DNA of 45,876 nt, taken from positions 1-45,876 of the forward strand of contig JAHQWH010000047.1 of NCBI GenBank assembly GCA_029856105.1, in the 5' to 3' direction. Under the pieces are notes generated by a model that did not search any database, had not been told where the DNA came from, and saw nothing but the letters and a program-made list of their open reading frames with translations. Below, in pieces: positions 1 to 9,823 of this stretch. The position numbers and the translations under genes were made by a program. Position 1 is the stretch's first letter. The number at the start of each line of letters is the position of its first letter. Source of the DNA: Promethearchaeia archaeon. GTDB taxonomy: Archaea > Asgardarchaeota > Lokiarchaeia > Sigyniarchaeales > SOKP01.

Positions 1-1139
1 TTATCTATTTCTGAAGATAGAATTACGCCTATTGTGTCTGCTCCAACGAACCCCGCAATCAAAGGAAGCACATATACTTTTCCTCCTCGAGAGATCTTAA
101 GATTTGTATCTTTAGAATTTAAAGTTAGTCCTCGCTTAACTGCTGGCACATACGGGCTTAAACCAATATGTGTAGGATCTATGTTTAGAAAAATATGGTG
201 CATAACAGAATTACCAACAACAGTGGCTTCGCGTATGTCCGAAGGTTGAATTTTAACTTTTGCGCAATTTTTTTTTATCATATCATTTAAAGCGCCAACA
301 ACAGCAGAACTTAGTTTTAGAAGTCCATCTTCGTTGTCTTTAATATATGTAATCCGGGTAATAACATCCTCCCCATAGGCAGTTTGTGGATTAAGTGCTG
401 AGGCGACAGAATAGACTTTTCCGTCGTTCAAGTTTATTAGATAACCTACTAAAGTTGTAGTTCCAATATCAAACGCGATCCCGTAATTTCTATCAACTTT
501 ATTACCCGCTTCAAAATCGATGATTTTACTGTTGTCGTATAGAGTTATTGTAATGCGATGGTTTTCTTCTCTTAAAATTTTAGGCAATTTCTTTAAAGCT
601 TCAAATTCTACTAAAAGCGTATTTGTATCTTTAATAATTCCCTCTTTAGACGAGAGGGAATTTAATACTCTTTCCAAATCTGGAACGGGATCTTCTAAAT
701 TTGGTTTATTAACTTCTACAAACAACTTCTTAACCTTTGGATTTAGGTTAACTCCGTTATTTAACCCTGAAGTTAAAATCTTAAAATCTTCAACTAAGAG
801 CTCTTGAGGTAAAAAAACTCTAATTTGAGGTTGTTGCTGTGTTTTCAAGAGCGGAATTTGATTTTCCGCGACCCTACTTTGGCACGCTAACCGCCAGCTT
901 TCATTGATTTCTGTTGGAGTTAGAAGGGTCTTCTCTGAATCTGTGGGAGAATTCAAATATTTATTTCCTTTTTGAACCATAATTTTACACTTACCGCAAT
1001 TTCCAAGGCCACCACATAGTGATCTAACACGGATGCCAGAATTAATCAACAATTGGTAAATATTCTCGTCCTTTTCGCAGGATAGTCTCCTTGAGATCGG
1101 TTCAAAATCAATTGTTATTTTGAAATTATTATTATTCAT
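1..1139 (-). CDS. 2Fe-2S / ASKHA-domain corrinoid-activating protein (RACo/DUF4445 family), 3' end cut by window
   Basis: The frame is open from an ATG at 1139 to the left edge, giving about 379 N-terminal residues; the C-terminus lies outside. Near residues 40-52 is a plant-type 2Fe-2S motif (LCGGLGNCGKCK), with a further Cys near residue 88. A linker follows, then the start of an actin-like ATPase fold (GIAFDIGTTTLVGYL, then VVGNSVMHH and GFVGADTIGVIL). This order matches the family typified by RACo/RamA, which uses ATP and a low-potential electron to reactivate oxidised Co(II) corrinoid proteins in methyl-transfer pathways. The family match rests on motifs. That this copy serves a corrinoid methyltransferase is inference, since no methyltransferase or corrinoid protein is visible in the window. 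Confidence 0.85.
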   Translation of the reverse strand, partial: MNNNNFKITIDFEPISRRLSCEKDENIYQLLINSGIRVRSLCGGLGNCGKCKIMVQKGNKYLNSPTDSEKTLLTPTEINESWRLACQSRVAENQIPLLKTQQQPQIRVFLPQELLVEDFKILTSGLNNGVNLNPKVKKLFVEVNKPNLEDPVPDLERVLNSLSSKEGIIKDTNTLLVEFEALKKLPKILREENHRITITLYDNSKIIDFEAGNKVDRNYGIAFDIGTTTLVGYLINLNDGKVYSVASALNPQTAYGEDVITRITYIKDNEDGLLKLSSAVVGALNDMIKKNCAKVKIQPSDIREATVVGNSVMHHIFLNIDPTHIGLSPYVPAVKRGLTLNSKDTNLKISRGGKVYVLPLIAGFVGADTIGVILSSEID

Positions 1140-1360
1140 GGATTGTGCTCCCTTATATCAATTAAAGAAATAAAGATTAAGCATCAAAAATGACACTAAA
1201 ATGACTTTTAATGGTTATTTTTTGTTAGTAAGGTTAATCATTAAAATATAAAAAGTTTAATTAATAAATCGGTTTAATTTATTGTAAGAAATAAGAATAT
1301 TTTCACTCTAATCTTATTAACAATTCAATTTAAATTAAAAAATTACGAGTTAGTTTTAAA

Positions 1361-4300
1361 ATGGAGAGAAATGAGGCATTGGCTCAAGAAGCTGTAAGAT
1401 ACTTAGGCTTAGCTCAGAGGTTTGAGCAGGAGGGCAGTATAGAGAAGGCTATAGAACATTATGGTGTTGCTGCAGATTATCTTAAAAATAGCGGCTATAT
1501 GATGCAAAGAATTGATGAGATTTATTCCCGGATTGAAGAATTAAAAAAATTCGTTAAGCAAGAGATTTTCTACCGCCAAGAGCATTTCAGGGCTCAAGTT
1601 GAGCAAGTCCAAGAACAAGCATTTTCTTTGTTAGATGGAGCTCAAAAATTAGAATCTGATGGATTTCTTGAAGATGCAATTAGCCAATATATGTCAGCAA
1701 TTAAATTATTGGTTCAATCAGGATGGACTGAAGCTCAATTAGGGAATTTGAAGAGTAAAATAGCCGTTCTTGCGGGAAATTTGGAACGACAAAAAATAAT
1801 TCAAACGCAAAAAGAAATTGAATCTCAAATACTAGAAACTGAACCTCAAGTTGTTGGTGCGTTTGGCAAAAAGAAAATTGCTTCTAAAGCAGAAGAACTA
1901 AAAATATATAGAGAAGCCAAACAAAGAGAAGAACAAATTCAAACCGATGCTTTTGCGTTTATTGACAATGCAAAGTTTTTCGAAAAAGACAATAAATTTG
2001 ATAAAGCGATAGATAGTTACGAAAAAGCTATTGAACTATTAAACTTAATAGGGTGGCAAACCCAGACACAAAATATAGCGCTAATAGTTCAAAAATTAAG
2101 AAAAGACAAAAAAGAATTTGAAATAATTAAAACGCAGAAGCCTTTAGAACGAAGATTTATAAAAGGAGAAGTTGGAGTTAAAGGATTCGACGAATTTGAA
2201 CTCGAAGAATTTAAAAAGGACGAAGAGAAGATTCAAATAGACGCGTTTAACCTAATAGATATTGGAAAAAAGCTGGAGCGGGAAAAAAAATACGATAAAG
2301 CAATAACCAAGTACGAAAAGGCAATAGAATTACTTAAATCCATAGAATGGGATTCTTACATTCAACCTATTGTTAATTTTATCAAAAGTATAGAAAAAAA
2401 GCAAAAATATGAGGAAAGTACTGAAAGCCTGAAACAAAAGCGAGAAATCGATTTAAAAAGTCTACAAGACAAAATCTTCTTAAAAGAAAGAGAAGAGATT
2501 GTACAAACAGCAAAAGAGCTAGAGCAAAAAAGATTACAATTTGAACAAAAAAGAAGAAAAGAAACTAGAAAAGAGAAAGAATTTTTTACGACTTTAGATA
2601 ATGCCGATAAGATTTTAAAGGAAAAATACGATTTTAATAAGGCTGTTGTAGAATATCAAAAAGCGTTAGAACTTTTAAAAGGTTTAGGAGGGGGATGGGA
2701 ATCGTATGCGGGAACAATTAAATCTACAATATATAGTATCAACATGTTAAAAGAAACTCAGATAGAAAAAGAAATGGAACAACAAAAGAAAATAGAGCAA
2801 CAACGTAAAGGTGATTTAGAATTTCAACAACAAATTTCAATAGAATTAGCGAAGGAACGAGAGAGAATTAAACAAAGGGAAATTGCGTTAGAATTAAAAA
2901 GAGACGAAATTGAGTATAGAGAACACCGTAAGGAGGCTGCCTTTAAGGCTTTAGAAGAAGCAGAAGAATATGTAAATCAATCTGATTTAGATAACGCGAT
3001 ATTAGCCTATCAAACTGCGGGAAATATTTTTGCTGGCATCCAATGGGACGAAGAATTACATTTAATTGAAGATTCCATAAGAAATCTTGAAAGCAGAAAA
3101 AAAGAGAAATCATTAATGAAGCAAAAGGATTTACAGAGATCTATTGAAAAATATAAAGCAGAGCAATCGTTTCAGGAACAAATATCCAAAAAATTACAAG
3201 AAGAGCGTGAAAGATTAAGTAAAAAAGAGATTATATTAAGGGAGCGAGATGCAGAATTAGAACATCGAGAAAGAAGAAAGGAAGAAGCTTTTAATGTATT
3301 AGGCGAAGCGCAGAAGTTATTGGAAAAAGGAAATTACGAAAAAGTTATAGAATTATACCAATTAGCAACAAACATTTTTGCGGAAATTCAATGGTATGAT
3401 GAAGTTGAAAAAATTGGAAATGCAATTGTTGAGATAGAAAATAAAAAACTTGACACTGGAATTAAAAAGCAAAGGGATACGTTAGCTCTCATGAAAAAAG
3501 AAAGAGAGGATAGAGCGTTTCAAGAGATTACAATTAAAGAAATGAAAGTCCAAAGAGAAAAGTTAAAGCGAAAAGAAATTACATTAAGAGAACGCGAAAA
3601 AGAAGCCATATTTAGAGAAAAGCGAAAAGAAGAAGCCTTTAAAATACTAGAAGAAGCTCAAAATTTTCTCTCTTTAGGGGCGTTTGATATGGCAATTGAA
3701 AGTTATAGAAATGTAAGCGAGATCTTTGCTCAAATTCAATGGGTAGAAGAACTACCGTTGATTAGACAAGCTATTAGCGACATAGAAATAAAAAAGAAAG
3801 AGAAAGAGCTATGGAAACAAAAAGCGTTTCAAGAAGCGATCAAAAAAGAAACCGACCACAGACAATTTCTTGACCACATCAAACATCAACGAGAAATAGA
3901 AAATATTAAAATACAAAAAGAGAAAGAATTTTTTGTAGAAAAAAAAGAGTTAGTTGCAGAAAGTGTTGCAAAAGAGAAAGAAGCATTCAGAATTATTGAC
4001 GAAGCTGATTTTTTACTAAGACAAGAAAGCTTTGACGAAGCTTTACAATCTTATAATAACGCTCTTATCATATTAAATGACATTGGGTGGACAGGAAGTT
4101 ATATAACCTTATTAGAAGATACAATTCGATCGATCCAGTTTAAAAAGAAGGAAAAAGATCAGAGAATTATTCGAGAAAGGGAACGTTTAAAAAAACAAAT
4201 AGACGATGAAAGAGAGTTCGAGAGAAATATAGCTGAACATCTTCAAAGTGAAAAAGAGCGTATGATGTCTAAGAAAGTTGAGCTTCGAAAAAGGGAAGAT

Positions 4301-6286
4301 TTAATAAAATATATGGAACAACGTAAATTAGAAGCCTTTAAAATTATGGATCAAGCAGAAGTGTTATTAATGCAAGGGTTATACGAGCATGCTATAGATA
4401 TTTATTATCAAGCAGAGTTAATCCTAACTCAAATCCAATTCCCAACGGATATAATTAAAGAAATGATTCGTAAGGTACAAGAGAAAAAGCATGAAGATGA
4501 TTTAGCAAAACAAAATGAATTTGAACTCATAATAAAAAAAACTGAGGAAGAAAAGCACTTTCTACAAACTATTGTAGAAAGTATGAAGTACGAAGAAGAA
4601 AAAATGAAAGCGAAGCAAATCAAACTTAAAGAACGAGACGAGCTAAAAATCTATCTGGAAAAGCGTAAAGACGTCGCATTTGAAATATTTGATGAAGCCA
4701 ATGTCTTTGTAAAACAAGGAAAATACGATAAAGCACTTGAATATTATAGAAGCGCGGAATTAATATTAAACGAAATTCAATTTCCAACCGATTCTATTAA
4801 GGAATTAATCGTTAAAGTCGGAGAGAAAAAACGAGAACATGAATTGCAAAAACAAAAAGAATTAGAATTTAAAGTTCAAAAGGAGCGCGAAGAAATCGGG
4901 TTTCAAAAGAAAGTTGCTGAGGATATAAGGGAAAAAAAAGAGCGCTTAAAATTAAAACAGATCGAAATTGGAAATTTAGAATTGTTACAAGCCAAACTTG
5001 AAAAGAGAAAAGATGAGGCTTTTCTGGTTTTAGAAAAAGCAGAGCATTATATTAATAGATTAGAGTATGATCTAGCCATTGCAAGTTATAGGAAAGCAAT
5101 GTTAATTTTAAATGAAATCCAATTTCCAACAGATTCTATTAACAACATGATTGAAAAAGTCATCAATCTCAAAGAGCAGAAAGAATTTGACGAACAACAT
5201 AAATTACAAAGAGAATTAGAAAGGCTGAAAGAAGAGAAAAATTTACAAGAAATATTAGAAGAGAGAAAAAAGCAAGAAAAAGAGAAAAAGATTGCGCAAC
5301 AATTAGCGCTTCAACAAAGAGAAAGATTAGTACAAGATCAACTAACTAACAGAGAGGCTGCTTATTCCCTTCTTGAAGAAGGAGTAGAATTTCTTAAAAG
5401 GGGGGTTCCTAATTTTGACAAAGCAATATCGTTGTATATTCAAGCAAGAGATTTACTGGCCGAAAAAATTGGCTGGGAACCTGAGATTAATAACTTGAAT
5501 ATACTGATAAAAGATCTCATTCAACAAAAAGCAGATTTTGTAGAAAAGAAAAAAATGGAAGCAGAGGTTAAAATTAAAAGGCAGCGCGAGTATGAAGTCT
5601 TTAGAGAAGAAATTCAAAAACGACGCACAGAATACGAACTAAAAAAGAGAGAGCAACAATTAAAGGTTAAAAGGTTATTCGAATCTAAACGAGATGCGGA
5701 GATAACTAAAGAGAAAGGTTTAAGGCTAATAGACGAGGGAAAACAGGCTGCAATCAAATATGACTTTAAAAAAGCTTATAAAAAGTTCAACAGCGCAATT
5801 GAAAAGTTTAAACAGATTGGATGGATTGAACAAATAAAATACATTCAAAAAGAGATTGAAAACACACGACAAATTGAACAAAGAACAAAAGAAGAAGATT
5901 TAAAATTCCAAAAGATTCGCGAAGATTTAGAATTTCAAAGAAGAAAGAAAGAGCGCCAAGTAAAAGAAGAAGAAACAAAATTAAAAGTGGTAGTTGGAGA
6001 AGTGAGCGATTTATCTATTGAGGTTTCGAAGTTAATTGAAATTAAAAGGCATCAAGATGAGATAAAAGCCCAACAAAAAATAAAACAAGTTGTATCCGAG
6101 TCAAAAGAATTTCGCAAGGATATGAAGGAATTTATTAATTTAAAGCAGGAACTTATGAATGAATTATCGGAATCGAAGGAAGATGCAAATAAGAGAAAAG
6201 AGAAGCTCAAATTAAATAAAGATAAAGAAAAAGCGGACGAAATTAAGAAAATGCTTAAAAAAATATCAAAAAACGAAAAAAAATAG
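1361..6286 (+). CDS. Giant protein of 14 TPR-like helical-hairpin units alternating with charged coiled coil
   Basis: A 1641-residue protein with no signal peptide or membrane segment. I count 14 related units of about 50-55 residues, starting near residues 5, 86, 195, 294, 407, 526, 641, 757, 873, 991, 1105, 1218, 1332 and 1452. Each follows a pattern like AFxxLxxAxxxxxxxxyxxAIxxYxxAxxIlxxIqW, typical of a TPR-like hairpin plus an added Trp/Phe. Units 6-13 are spaced 113-118 residues apart. The segments between them are almost entirely Lys/Glu/Arg/Gln helix, as in coiled coils or single alpha-helices. Units 10-12 share an IQFPTD motif and look like recent duplications. A structural or scaffolding role is inferred from composition; no catalytic motif is visible. 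It stands alone, with a 220-bp AT-rich leader and a convergent protease gene downstream. Confidence 0.85.
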   Translation: MERNEALAQEAVRYLGLAQRFEQEGSIEKAIEHYGVAADYLKNSGYMMQRIDEIYSRIEELKKFVKQEIFYRQEHFRAQVEQVQEQAFSLLDGAQKLESDGFLEDAISQYMSAIKLLVQSGWTEAQLGNLKSKIAVLAGNLERQKIIQTQKEIESQILETEPQVVGAFGKKKIASKAEELKIYREAKQREEQIQTDAFAFIDNAKFFEKDNKFDKAIDSYEKAIELLNLIGWQTQTQNIALIVQKLRKDKKEFEIIKTQKPLERRFIKGEVGVKGFDEFELEEFKKDEEKIQIDAFNLIDIGKKLEREKKYDKAITKYEKAIELLKSIEWDSYIQPIVNFIKSIEKKQKYEESTESLKQKREIDLKSLQDKIFLKEREEIVQTAKELEQKRLQFEQKRRKETRKEKEFFTTLDNADKILKEKYDFNKAVVEYQKALELLKGLGGGWESYAGTIKSTIYSINMLKETQIEKEMEQQKKIEQQRKGDLEFQQQISIELAKERERIKQREIALELKRDEIEYREHRKEAAFKALEEAEEYVNQSDLDNAILAYQTAGNIFAGIQWDEELHLIEDSIRNLESRKKEKSLMKQKDLQRSIEKYKAEQSFQEQISKKLQEERERLSKKEIILRERDAELEHRERRKEEAFNVLGEAQKLLEKGNYEKVIELYQLATNIFAEIQWYDEVEKIGNAIVEIENKKLDTGIKKQRDTLALMKKEREDRAFQEITIKEMKVQREKLKRKEITLREREKEAIFREKRKEEAFKILEEAQNFLSLGAFDMAIESYRNVSEIFAQIQWVEELPLIRQAISDIEIKKKEKELWKQKAFQEAIKKETDHRQFLDHIKHQREIENIKIQKEKEFFVEKKELVAESVAKEKEAFRIIDEADFLLRQESFDEALQSYNNALIILNDIGWTGSYITLLEDTIRSIQFKKKEKDQRIIRERERLKKQIDDEREFERNIAEHLQSEKERMMSKKVELRKREDLIKYMEQRKLEAFKIMDQAEVLLMQGLYEHAIDIYYQAELILTQIQFPTDIIKEMIRKVQEKKHEDDLAKQNEFELIIKKTEEEKHFLQTIVESMKYEEEKMKAKQIKLKERDELKIYLEKRKDVAFEIFDEANVFVKQGKYDKALEYYRSAELILNEIQFPTDSIKELIVKVGEKKREHELQKQKELEFKVQKEREEIGFQKKVAEDIREKKERLKLKQIEIGNLELLQAKLEKRKDEAFLVLEKAEHYINRLEYDLAIASYRKAMLILNEIQFPTDSINNMIEKVINLKEQKEFDEQHKLQRELERLKEEKNLQEILEERKKQEKEKKIAQQLALQQRERLVQDQLTNREAAYSLLEEGVEFLKRGVPNFDKAISLYIQARDLLAEKIGWEPEINNLNILIKDLIQQKADFVEKKKMEAEVKIKRQREYEVFREEIQKRRTEYELKKREQQLKVKRLFESKRDAEITKEKGLRLIDEGKQAAIKYDFKKAYKKFNSAIEKFKQIGWIEQIKYIQKEIENTRQIEQRTKEEDLKFQKIREDLEFQRRKKERQVKEEETKLKVVVGEVSDLSIEVSKLIEIKRHQDEIKAQQKIKQVVSESKEFRKDMKEFINLKQELMNELSESKEDANKRKEKLKLNKDKEKADEIKKMLKKISKNEKK

Positions 6287-6293
6287 GTTCAAA

Positions 6294-7829
6294 TTATTCT
6301 TCACCATCTCTTTTTTTAAAACTTAATGTTAATTTCCTGATGTAAATCAGACTAATAACATTAATTCCTAATAAGATTATAAATGCAATATTTCTATATT
6401 CAAACACTAGTCGTACTAAAAAGCTTCCTGAAGCTCTCTGAACTAATTTTACAACTAAATAATAATTTTGAACTTCACTCGCGAAAACGCCCATTCTTTT
6501 GTCAAGATTATTCGGAATTAGTTGGTTTATGGTGTGAGACATTAGAATTGGTGATCCATATTCGTTAGGATCCATGTTGAATAAATACATTTCAGCTTGC
6601 GCTGCTCCAAGTTGATTTAATTCAAAAAAGTAATGATTTGGTTTAAGTTTAATCGGTAAGCAATAAACGCTAAAGTTTTGATTTAGAGAAAACCCTATTT
6701 CCGTACTTTCATTAATTAGTATTGGGTTATTTAAGGCGTCTAAGGCGGCATAACCTTGTATAATCCCCCACCCTTGTATATTATCTTGAATCGCTAGTGG
6801 GTTAACCGTCTTAAATGAAGTTAATGAGATTATGCTTTTTAGTTGTAACGGAGTTAAAGTCTCTTCTTTTTCCAACATTAACGCTGCTAATCCCGCAACG
6901 AAAGGTGTAGCTCCAGAAGTACCGGTCCTATAGCTATAACCATCTTGAAGGTCTTTGTCAGCACCAATTACTCCAACAGCGGGAGCGCACACATCTGGTT
7001 TTATAACGCCTTCAAAAGTCGGACCCTTCGCGCTACTTGGATACATGCTTCCTTCGTAATCTACTCCTCCAACAGCAAGAGCCGCTTTATCTGAAGCGGG
7101 AGCGTTAATAGTCCCATCGCCATAATCTTTTGAAGGATCCCCATCATTACCTCCAGCTGCAACGACTAGTATTCCGTCGTCAATAAGTGTTCTAGTTAGG
7201 CTATGAAATCGGGCAATTTCATCGAGATTGTTAGGTTCTGGTTTTGCTCCAAAACTCATACTAACAATTTTTATATCGAAAACATCCTTATTTTGAACAA
7301 TCCAATTAATAGCATTTTCCAATACAGAAGCGTTGGTTTCTCCAGTACTATCAAAAATTTTCAATATTACCAAATTTACATCTGGTGCTACTCCTTGATA
7401 TTCGCTACAATTTCCTCCTAAAATTGAAGCTGCCCATGTTCCGTGACCGTGATCGTCTCGTGGAATACTTGATTGATTTTCAATCACGTCGTAGAAGTTA
7501 ACAATTCTTTCAAACCAATCTAATTGACCACTATTTGTAAACACGCTATGATTAGCATAAATCCCAGTGTCTAATACAGCAACAGTTATATTTTTTCCCG
7601 TTAATCCATTATCCCAAAGACTATCTTGCAGGCCAATATAATCTTGCGCATTGTATGTAGAACTAATTTTTATTTCACTTGATGAAAAATGGAATGTATT
7701 ATCAACATTCGAACATTTTAAGCGCGAGCCGATTATTTGAGGAAACTCATAATCGTTTATTCCTAAAACTATAAATTGGGTTATTGGAAGTGTTAAAATG
7801 ATTAAAATTACTATAAATTGCTTTTTCAA
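6294..7829 (-). CDS. Secreted/membrane-anchored subtilisin-family serine protease (S8)
   Basis: 511 residues from a TTG start at 7829. Residues 4-23 form a hydrophobic signal or anchor segment. The catalytic triad is visible as D87 (AVLDTGI), H129 (DDHGHGTWAAS) and S305 (GTSGATPFVAG), with the oxyanion Asn at N228 (AAGGND). The catalytic Ser motif has Gly where most subtilases have Met. After the protease domain, which ends near residue 365, comes a roughly 110-residue beta-rich domain. The C-terminus has a membrane helix near residues 478-497 followed by a Lys/Arg-rich tail, so the enzyme is probably displayed on the outer face of the membrane. Family membership is well supported; the substrate is unknown. 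With the M1 peptidase at 14.4-16.3 kb it suggests external protein degradation. Confidence 0.92.
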   Translation of the reverse strand: MKKQFIVILIILTLPITQFIVLGINDYEFPQIIGSRLKCSNVDNTFHFSSSEIKISSTYNAQDYIGLQDSLWDNGLTGKNITVAVLDTGIYANHSVFTNSGQLDWFERIVNFYDVIENQSSIPRDDHGHGTWAASILGGNCSEYQGVAPDVNLVILKIFDSTGETNASVLENAINWIVQNKDVFDIKIVSMSFGAKPEPNNLDEIARFHSLTRTLIDDGILVVAAGGNDGDPSKDYGDGTINAPASDKAALAVGGVDYEGSMYPSSAKGPTFEGVIKPDVCAPAVGVIGADKDLQDGYSYRTGTSGATPFVAGLAALMLEKEETLTPLQLKSIISLTSFKTVNPLAIQDNIQGWGIIQGYAALDALNNPILINESTEIGFSLNQNFSVYCLPIKLKPNHYFFELNQLGAAQAEMYLFNMDPNEYGSPILMSHTINQLIPNNLDKRMGVFASEVQNYYLVVKLVQRASGSFLVRLVFEYRNIAFIILLGINVISLIYIRKLTLSFKKRDGEE

Positions 7830-7906
7830 TAAGACGCACTAAAAGAATTTATATTTCTATGAAAAATTAATAATATATAATATTATTAAAATTAAGGATA
7901 TTTATA

Positions 7907-9484
7907 ATGACGGTAAACAAGGAAGATTTTAAAAAATCGCGAATGTACGCAAGACAGCAATTAATTGACGGGTGGGACCAAGAGATTGTTAGCAAAGGAT
8001 GCGTTATGATTGTCGGAGTTGGGGCTTTGGGTTGTGAAATAGCAAAAGATTTTGCCTTAATGGGAATTGGGAAAATAGTATTGGTAGATTTAGATACTAT
8101 CGAAACGTCCAATCTTTCACGTCAAATGTTGTTCAAGCCGGGCGATGAAGGTCGTCCTAAAGCAGAAGTAGCCGCAGAAAGATTAAAGGAAATGAATCCT
8201 TTTTTAAACGTCGATTTTTATTTTGAAAAGCTCCAAAAATTACAAATGTCGGTTTATGAAGAATGCGACGTTATCATTGCCGCTTTGGATAACTTTAACG
8301 CAAGGTTAGATTTGAATAAAATTTGTTTAAGGATAAAAAAACCTATGGTAGAAGGGGGAACCGTAGGATTTGAAGGACACGTACAAATCATTATTCCAGA
8401 AGGTTCTGATCTTCAATATAAAAAGAGAGAAATCGAGATCGAAAAAATAATTGAAAGTAAAATGTGGGAATTTGACAATCCGGAGTACTTAGACGCTCAG
8501 AAGGAAATAGAGCAACTAGAGTATCTAATTGATAGGTTAAAGAAAGAGAAACTTGAACCTTTTAGAAGACTAGTTAGAAAAAAAGTTGAAGAAGAATTTG
8601 ATAAAATATACGCTGGTAAAGTTTTGGATTTAACTCCTTGTTATCGTTGTATGGTCCCTATTCCTCCGGCAGACGATAAATTGGTCGCGGCGTGTACTTT
8701 AAAAGGGCTTCCAAGAAATAGGAATCATTGCGTTATAAAAGCAGAAGTACTGTTCGAAAAAGAATATGGTTTTAAACCTGATACGACCGTGGACGATGAC
8801 GTAGTAAAACTGAAGGCTTTAGCCCAGAATGAATTGATAGATTTAAGAAAAAGAGTGTTTGATGAAAATGTCTCTCCCGAAAAATTAGAAGGCCTATCCC
8901 CTGAAGAGATTCAAGAATGGAAAAATAACATTGAAGATACTTTCGGACCTGACTATAAGTTCGAAGAAATGGAAAATATATTAGGAAATAAAGTTGCGGC
9001 AATTCAATCCGTAAGTTCTATTATTTCTAGCATACAATCCCAAGAGGCGTTAAAACTATTATTTCGAATGCATGGAAGGAATATAGGCCCTCCAATGGAC
9101 CCTCCTTACATCAATTATAATGGGGTTTATGGACAATTCGACCATCTAGATGTAATTAAAAGGGACGATTGCCTTGCCTGTGGAGACATTGAAGGAGAAG
9201 AAAATGTTCAAATAGTTGTTCCGTTTGATGCGAACATAGCCTATGTGTTCAAAGCTATGAGAATAAGTGGATATACTTTAGAACCTATCCTATGGTTGAT
9301 TACTAATGCGGTGAACAAAGAAATGCTTTGGAATCCTTATATGAGCGGTGAATTTAAAGACCCAACTATAAAATTGACAGCTCTAAAAATCAAAAATAAC
9401 GACGTTCTTACTCTCACTCCTCTGGGAAAGGCAAAAGTAGAATCAGAGATTAAAAAATACAATGTTATAATTACTTTCATGTAA
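7907..9484 (+). CDS. E1-like ubiquitin-activating enzyme, UBA2/UBA3-type architecture
   Basis: 525 residues. The adenylation domain has the nucleotide loop GVGALG (37-42), an acidic D-x-D (61-63), the N69/R72 pair (SNLSRQ), K85 and D128 (ALDNFNAR). A catalytic-cysteine segment at C263 (ACTLKGLPRNRNHC) closely resembles the CTIRNTP context of UBA2/UBA3. Zinc pairs C245/C248 (CYRC) and C422/C425 (CLAC) flank the Cys domain, as in eukaryotic E1s. A helical insert occupies about 165-240. The last ~95 residues resemble a ubiquitin-fold domain for recruiting E2. The expected reaction is ATP-dependent adenylation of a ubiquitin-like protein, then thioester formation on C263. The E2 partner is probably the gene at 13448-13957. 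No ubiquitin, RING or JAMM gene is visible here. Divergent from the subtilisin gene, 77 bp away. Confidence 0.93.
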   Translation: MTVNKEDFKKSRMYARQQLIDGWDQEIVSKGCVMIVGVGALGCEIAKDFALMGIGKIVLVDLDTIETSNLSRQMLFKPGDEGRPKAEVAAERLKEMNPFLNVDFYFEKLQKLQMSVYEECDVIIAALDNFNARLDLNKICLRIKKPMVEGGTVGFEGHVQIIIPEGSDLQYKKREIEIEKIIESKMWEFDNPEYLDAQKEIEQLEYLIDRLKKEKLEPFRRLVRKKVEEEFDKIYAGKVLDLTPCYRCMVPIPPADDKLVAACTLKGLPRNRNHCVIKAEVLFEKEYGFKPDTTVDDDVVKLKALAQNELIDLRKRVFDENVSPEKLEGLSPEEIQEWKNNIEDTFGPDYKFEEMENILGNKVAAIQSVSSIISSIQSQEALKLLFRMHGRNIGPPMDPPYINYNGVYGQFDHLDVIKRDDCLACGDIEGEENVQIVVPFDANIAYVFKAMRISGYTLEPILWLITNAVNKEMLWNPYMSGEFKDPTIKLTALKIKNNDVLTLTPLGKAKVESEIKKYNVIITFM

Positions 9485-9589
9485 ATTTTTCAAATTTATT
9501 ACTTTTTCTTAAACTCTTAGACCTTCAAAATGACTAAAAATATACTCATTTTATTTTAAATAATATTATCAAATATATTTTGATTAATT

Positions 9590-9784
9590 ACTTGTGGCAT
9601 CAGTCCGAATGTCTCTATCCCATCAACCCTTACGGAATTTGGGAATATTTTTTTTCATTATATTATAACCAGCTTTTACATCGGCATTGATGAGCGTACC
9701 ATTGGAAGTTCTAAATAACCCCCGACTAATTATTTTACCTACATATTTCTTATAATTAAGATCTTTAGGATAGTTGTAAGTTTT
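9590..9784 (-). pseudogene. Remnant of a TnpB (IS605/IS1341-type) gene, C-terminal fragment with frameshift
   Basis: On the minus strand, codons from about 9784 down to a TGA at 9623-9625 encode a TnpB C-terminus, including GLFRTSNGTLINADVKAGYN and then KKNIPKFRKG. The NADV motif carries the third RuvC Asp. The sequence normally continuing after KG appears in another frame (VDGIETFGLMPQ), so there is a small indel at the end. Everything upstream of the final ~55 codons is missing, including the Cys zinc ribbon. It belongs to a different TnpB subgroup from the intact copy at 11112-12299. The rest of the 9485-9823 gap shows only AT-rich sequence. Confidence 0.75.
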
Positions 9785-9823
9785 ATATTTATATTTGAAT
9801 TTAATTTAATGGAGGAATTAAAT

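Noticed and set aside
34..807. Two short plus-strand frames near the left edge
   Set aside because: They lie inside the minus-strand 2Fe-2S/ASKHA gene, whose domain motifs are clear; they are shadows.
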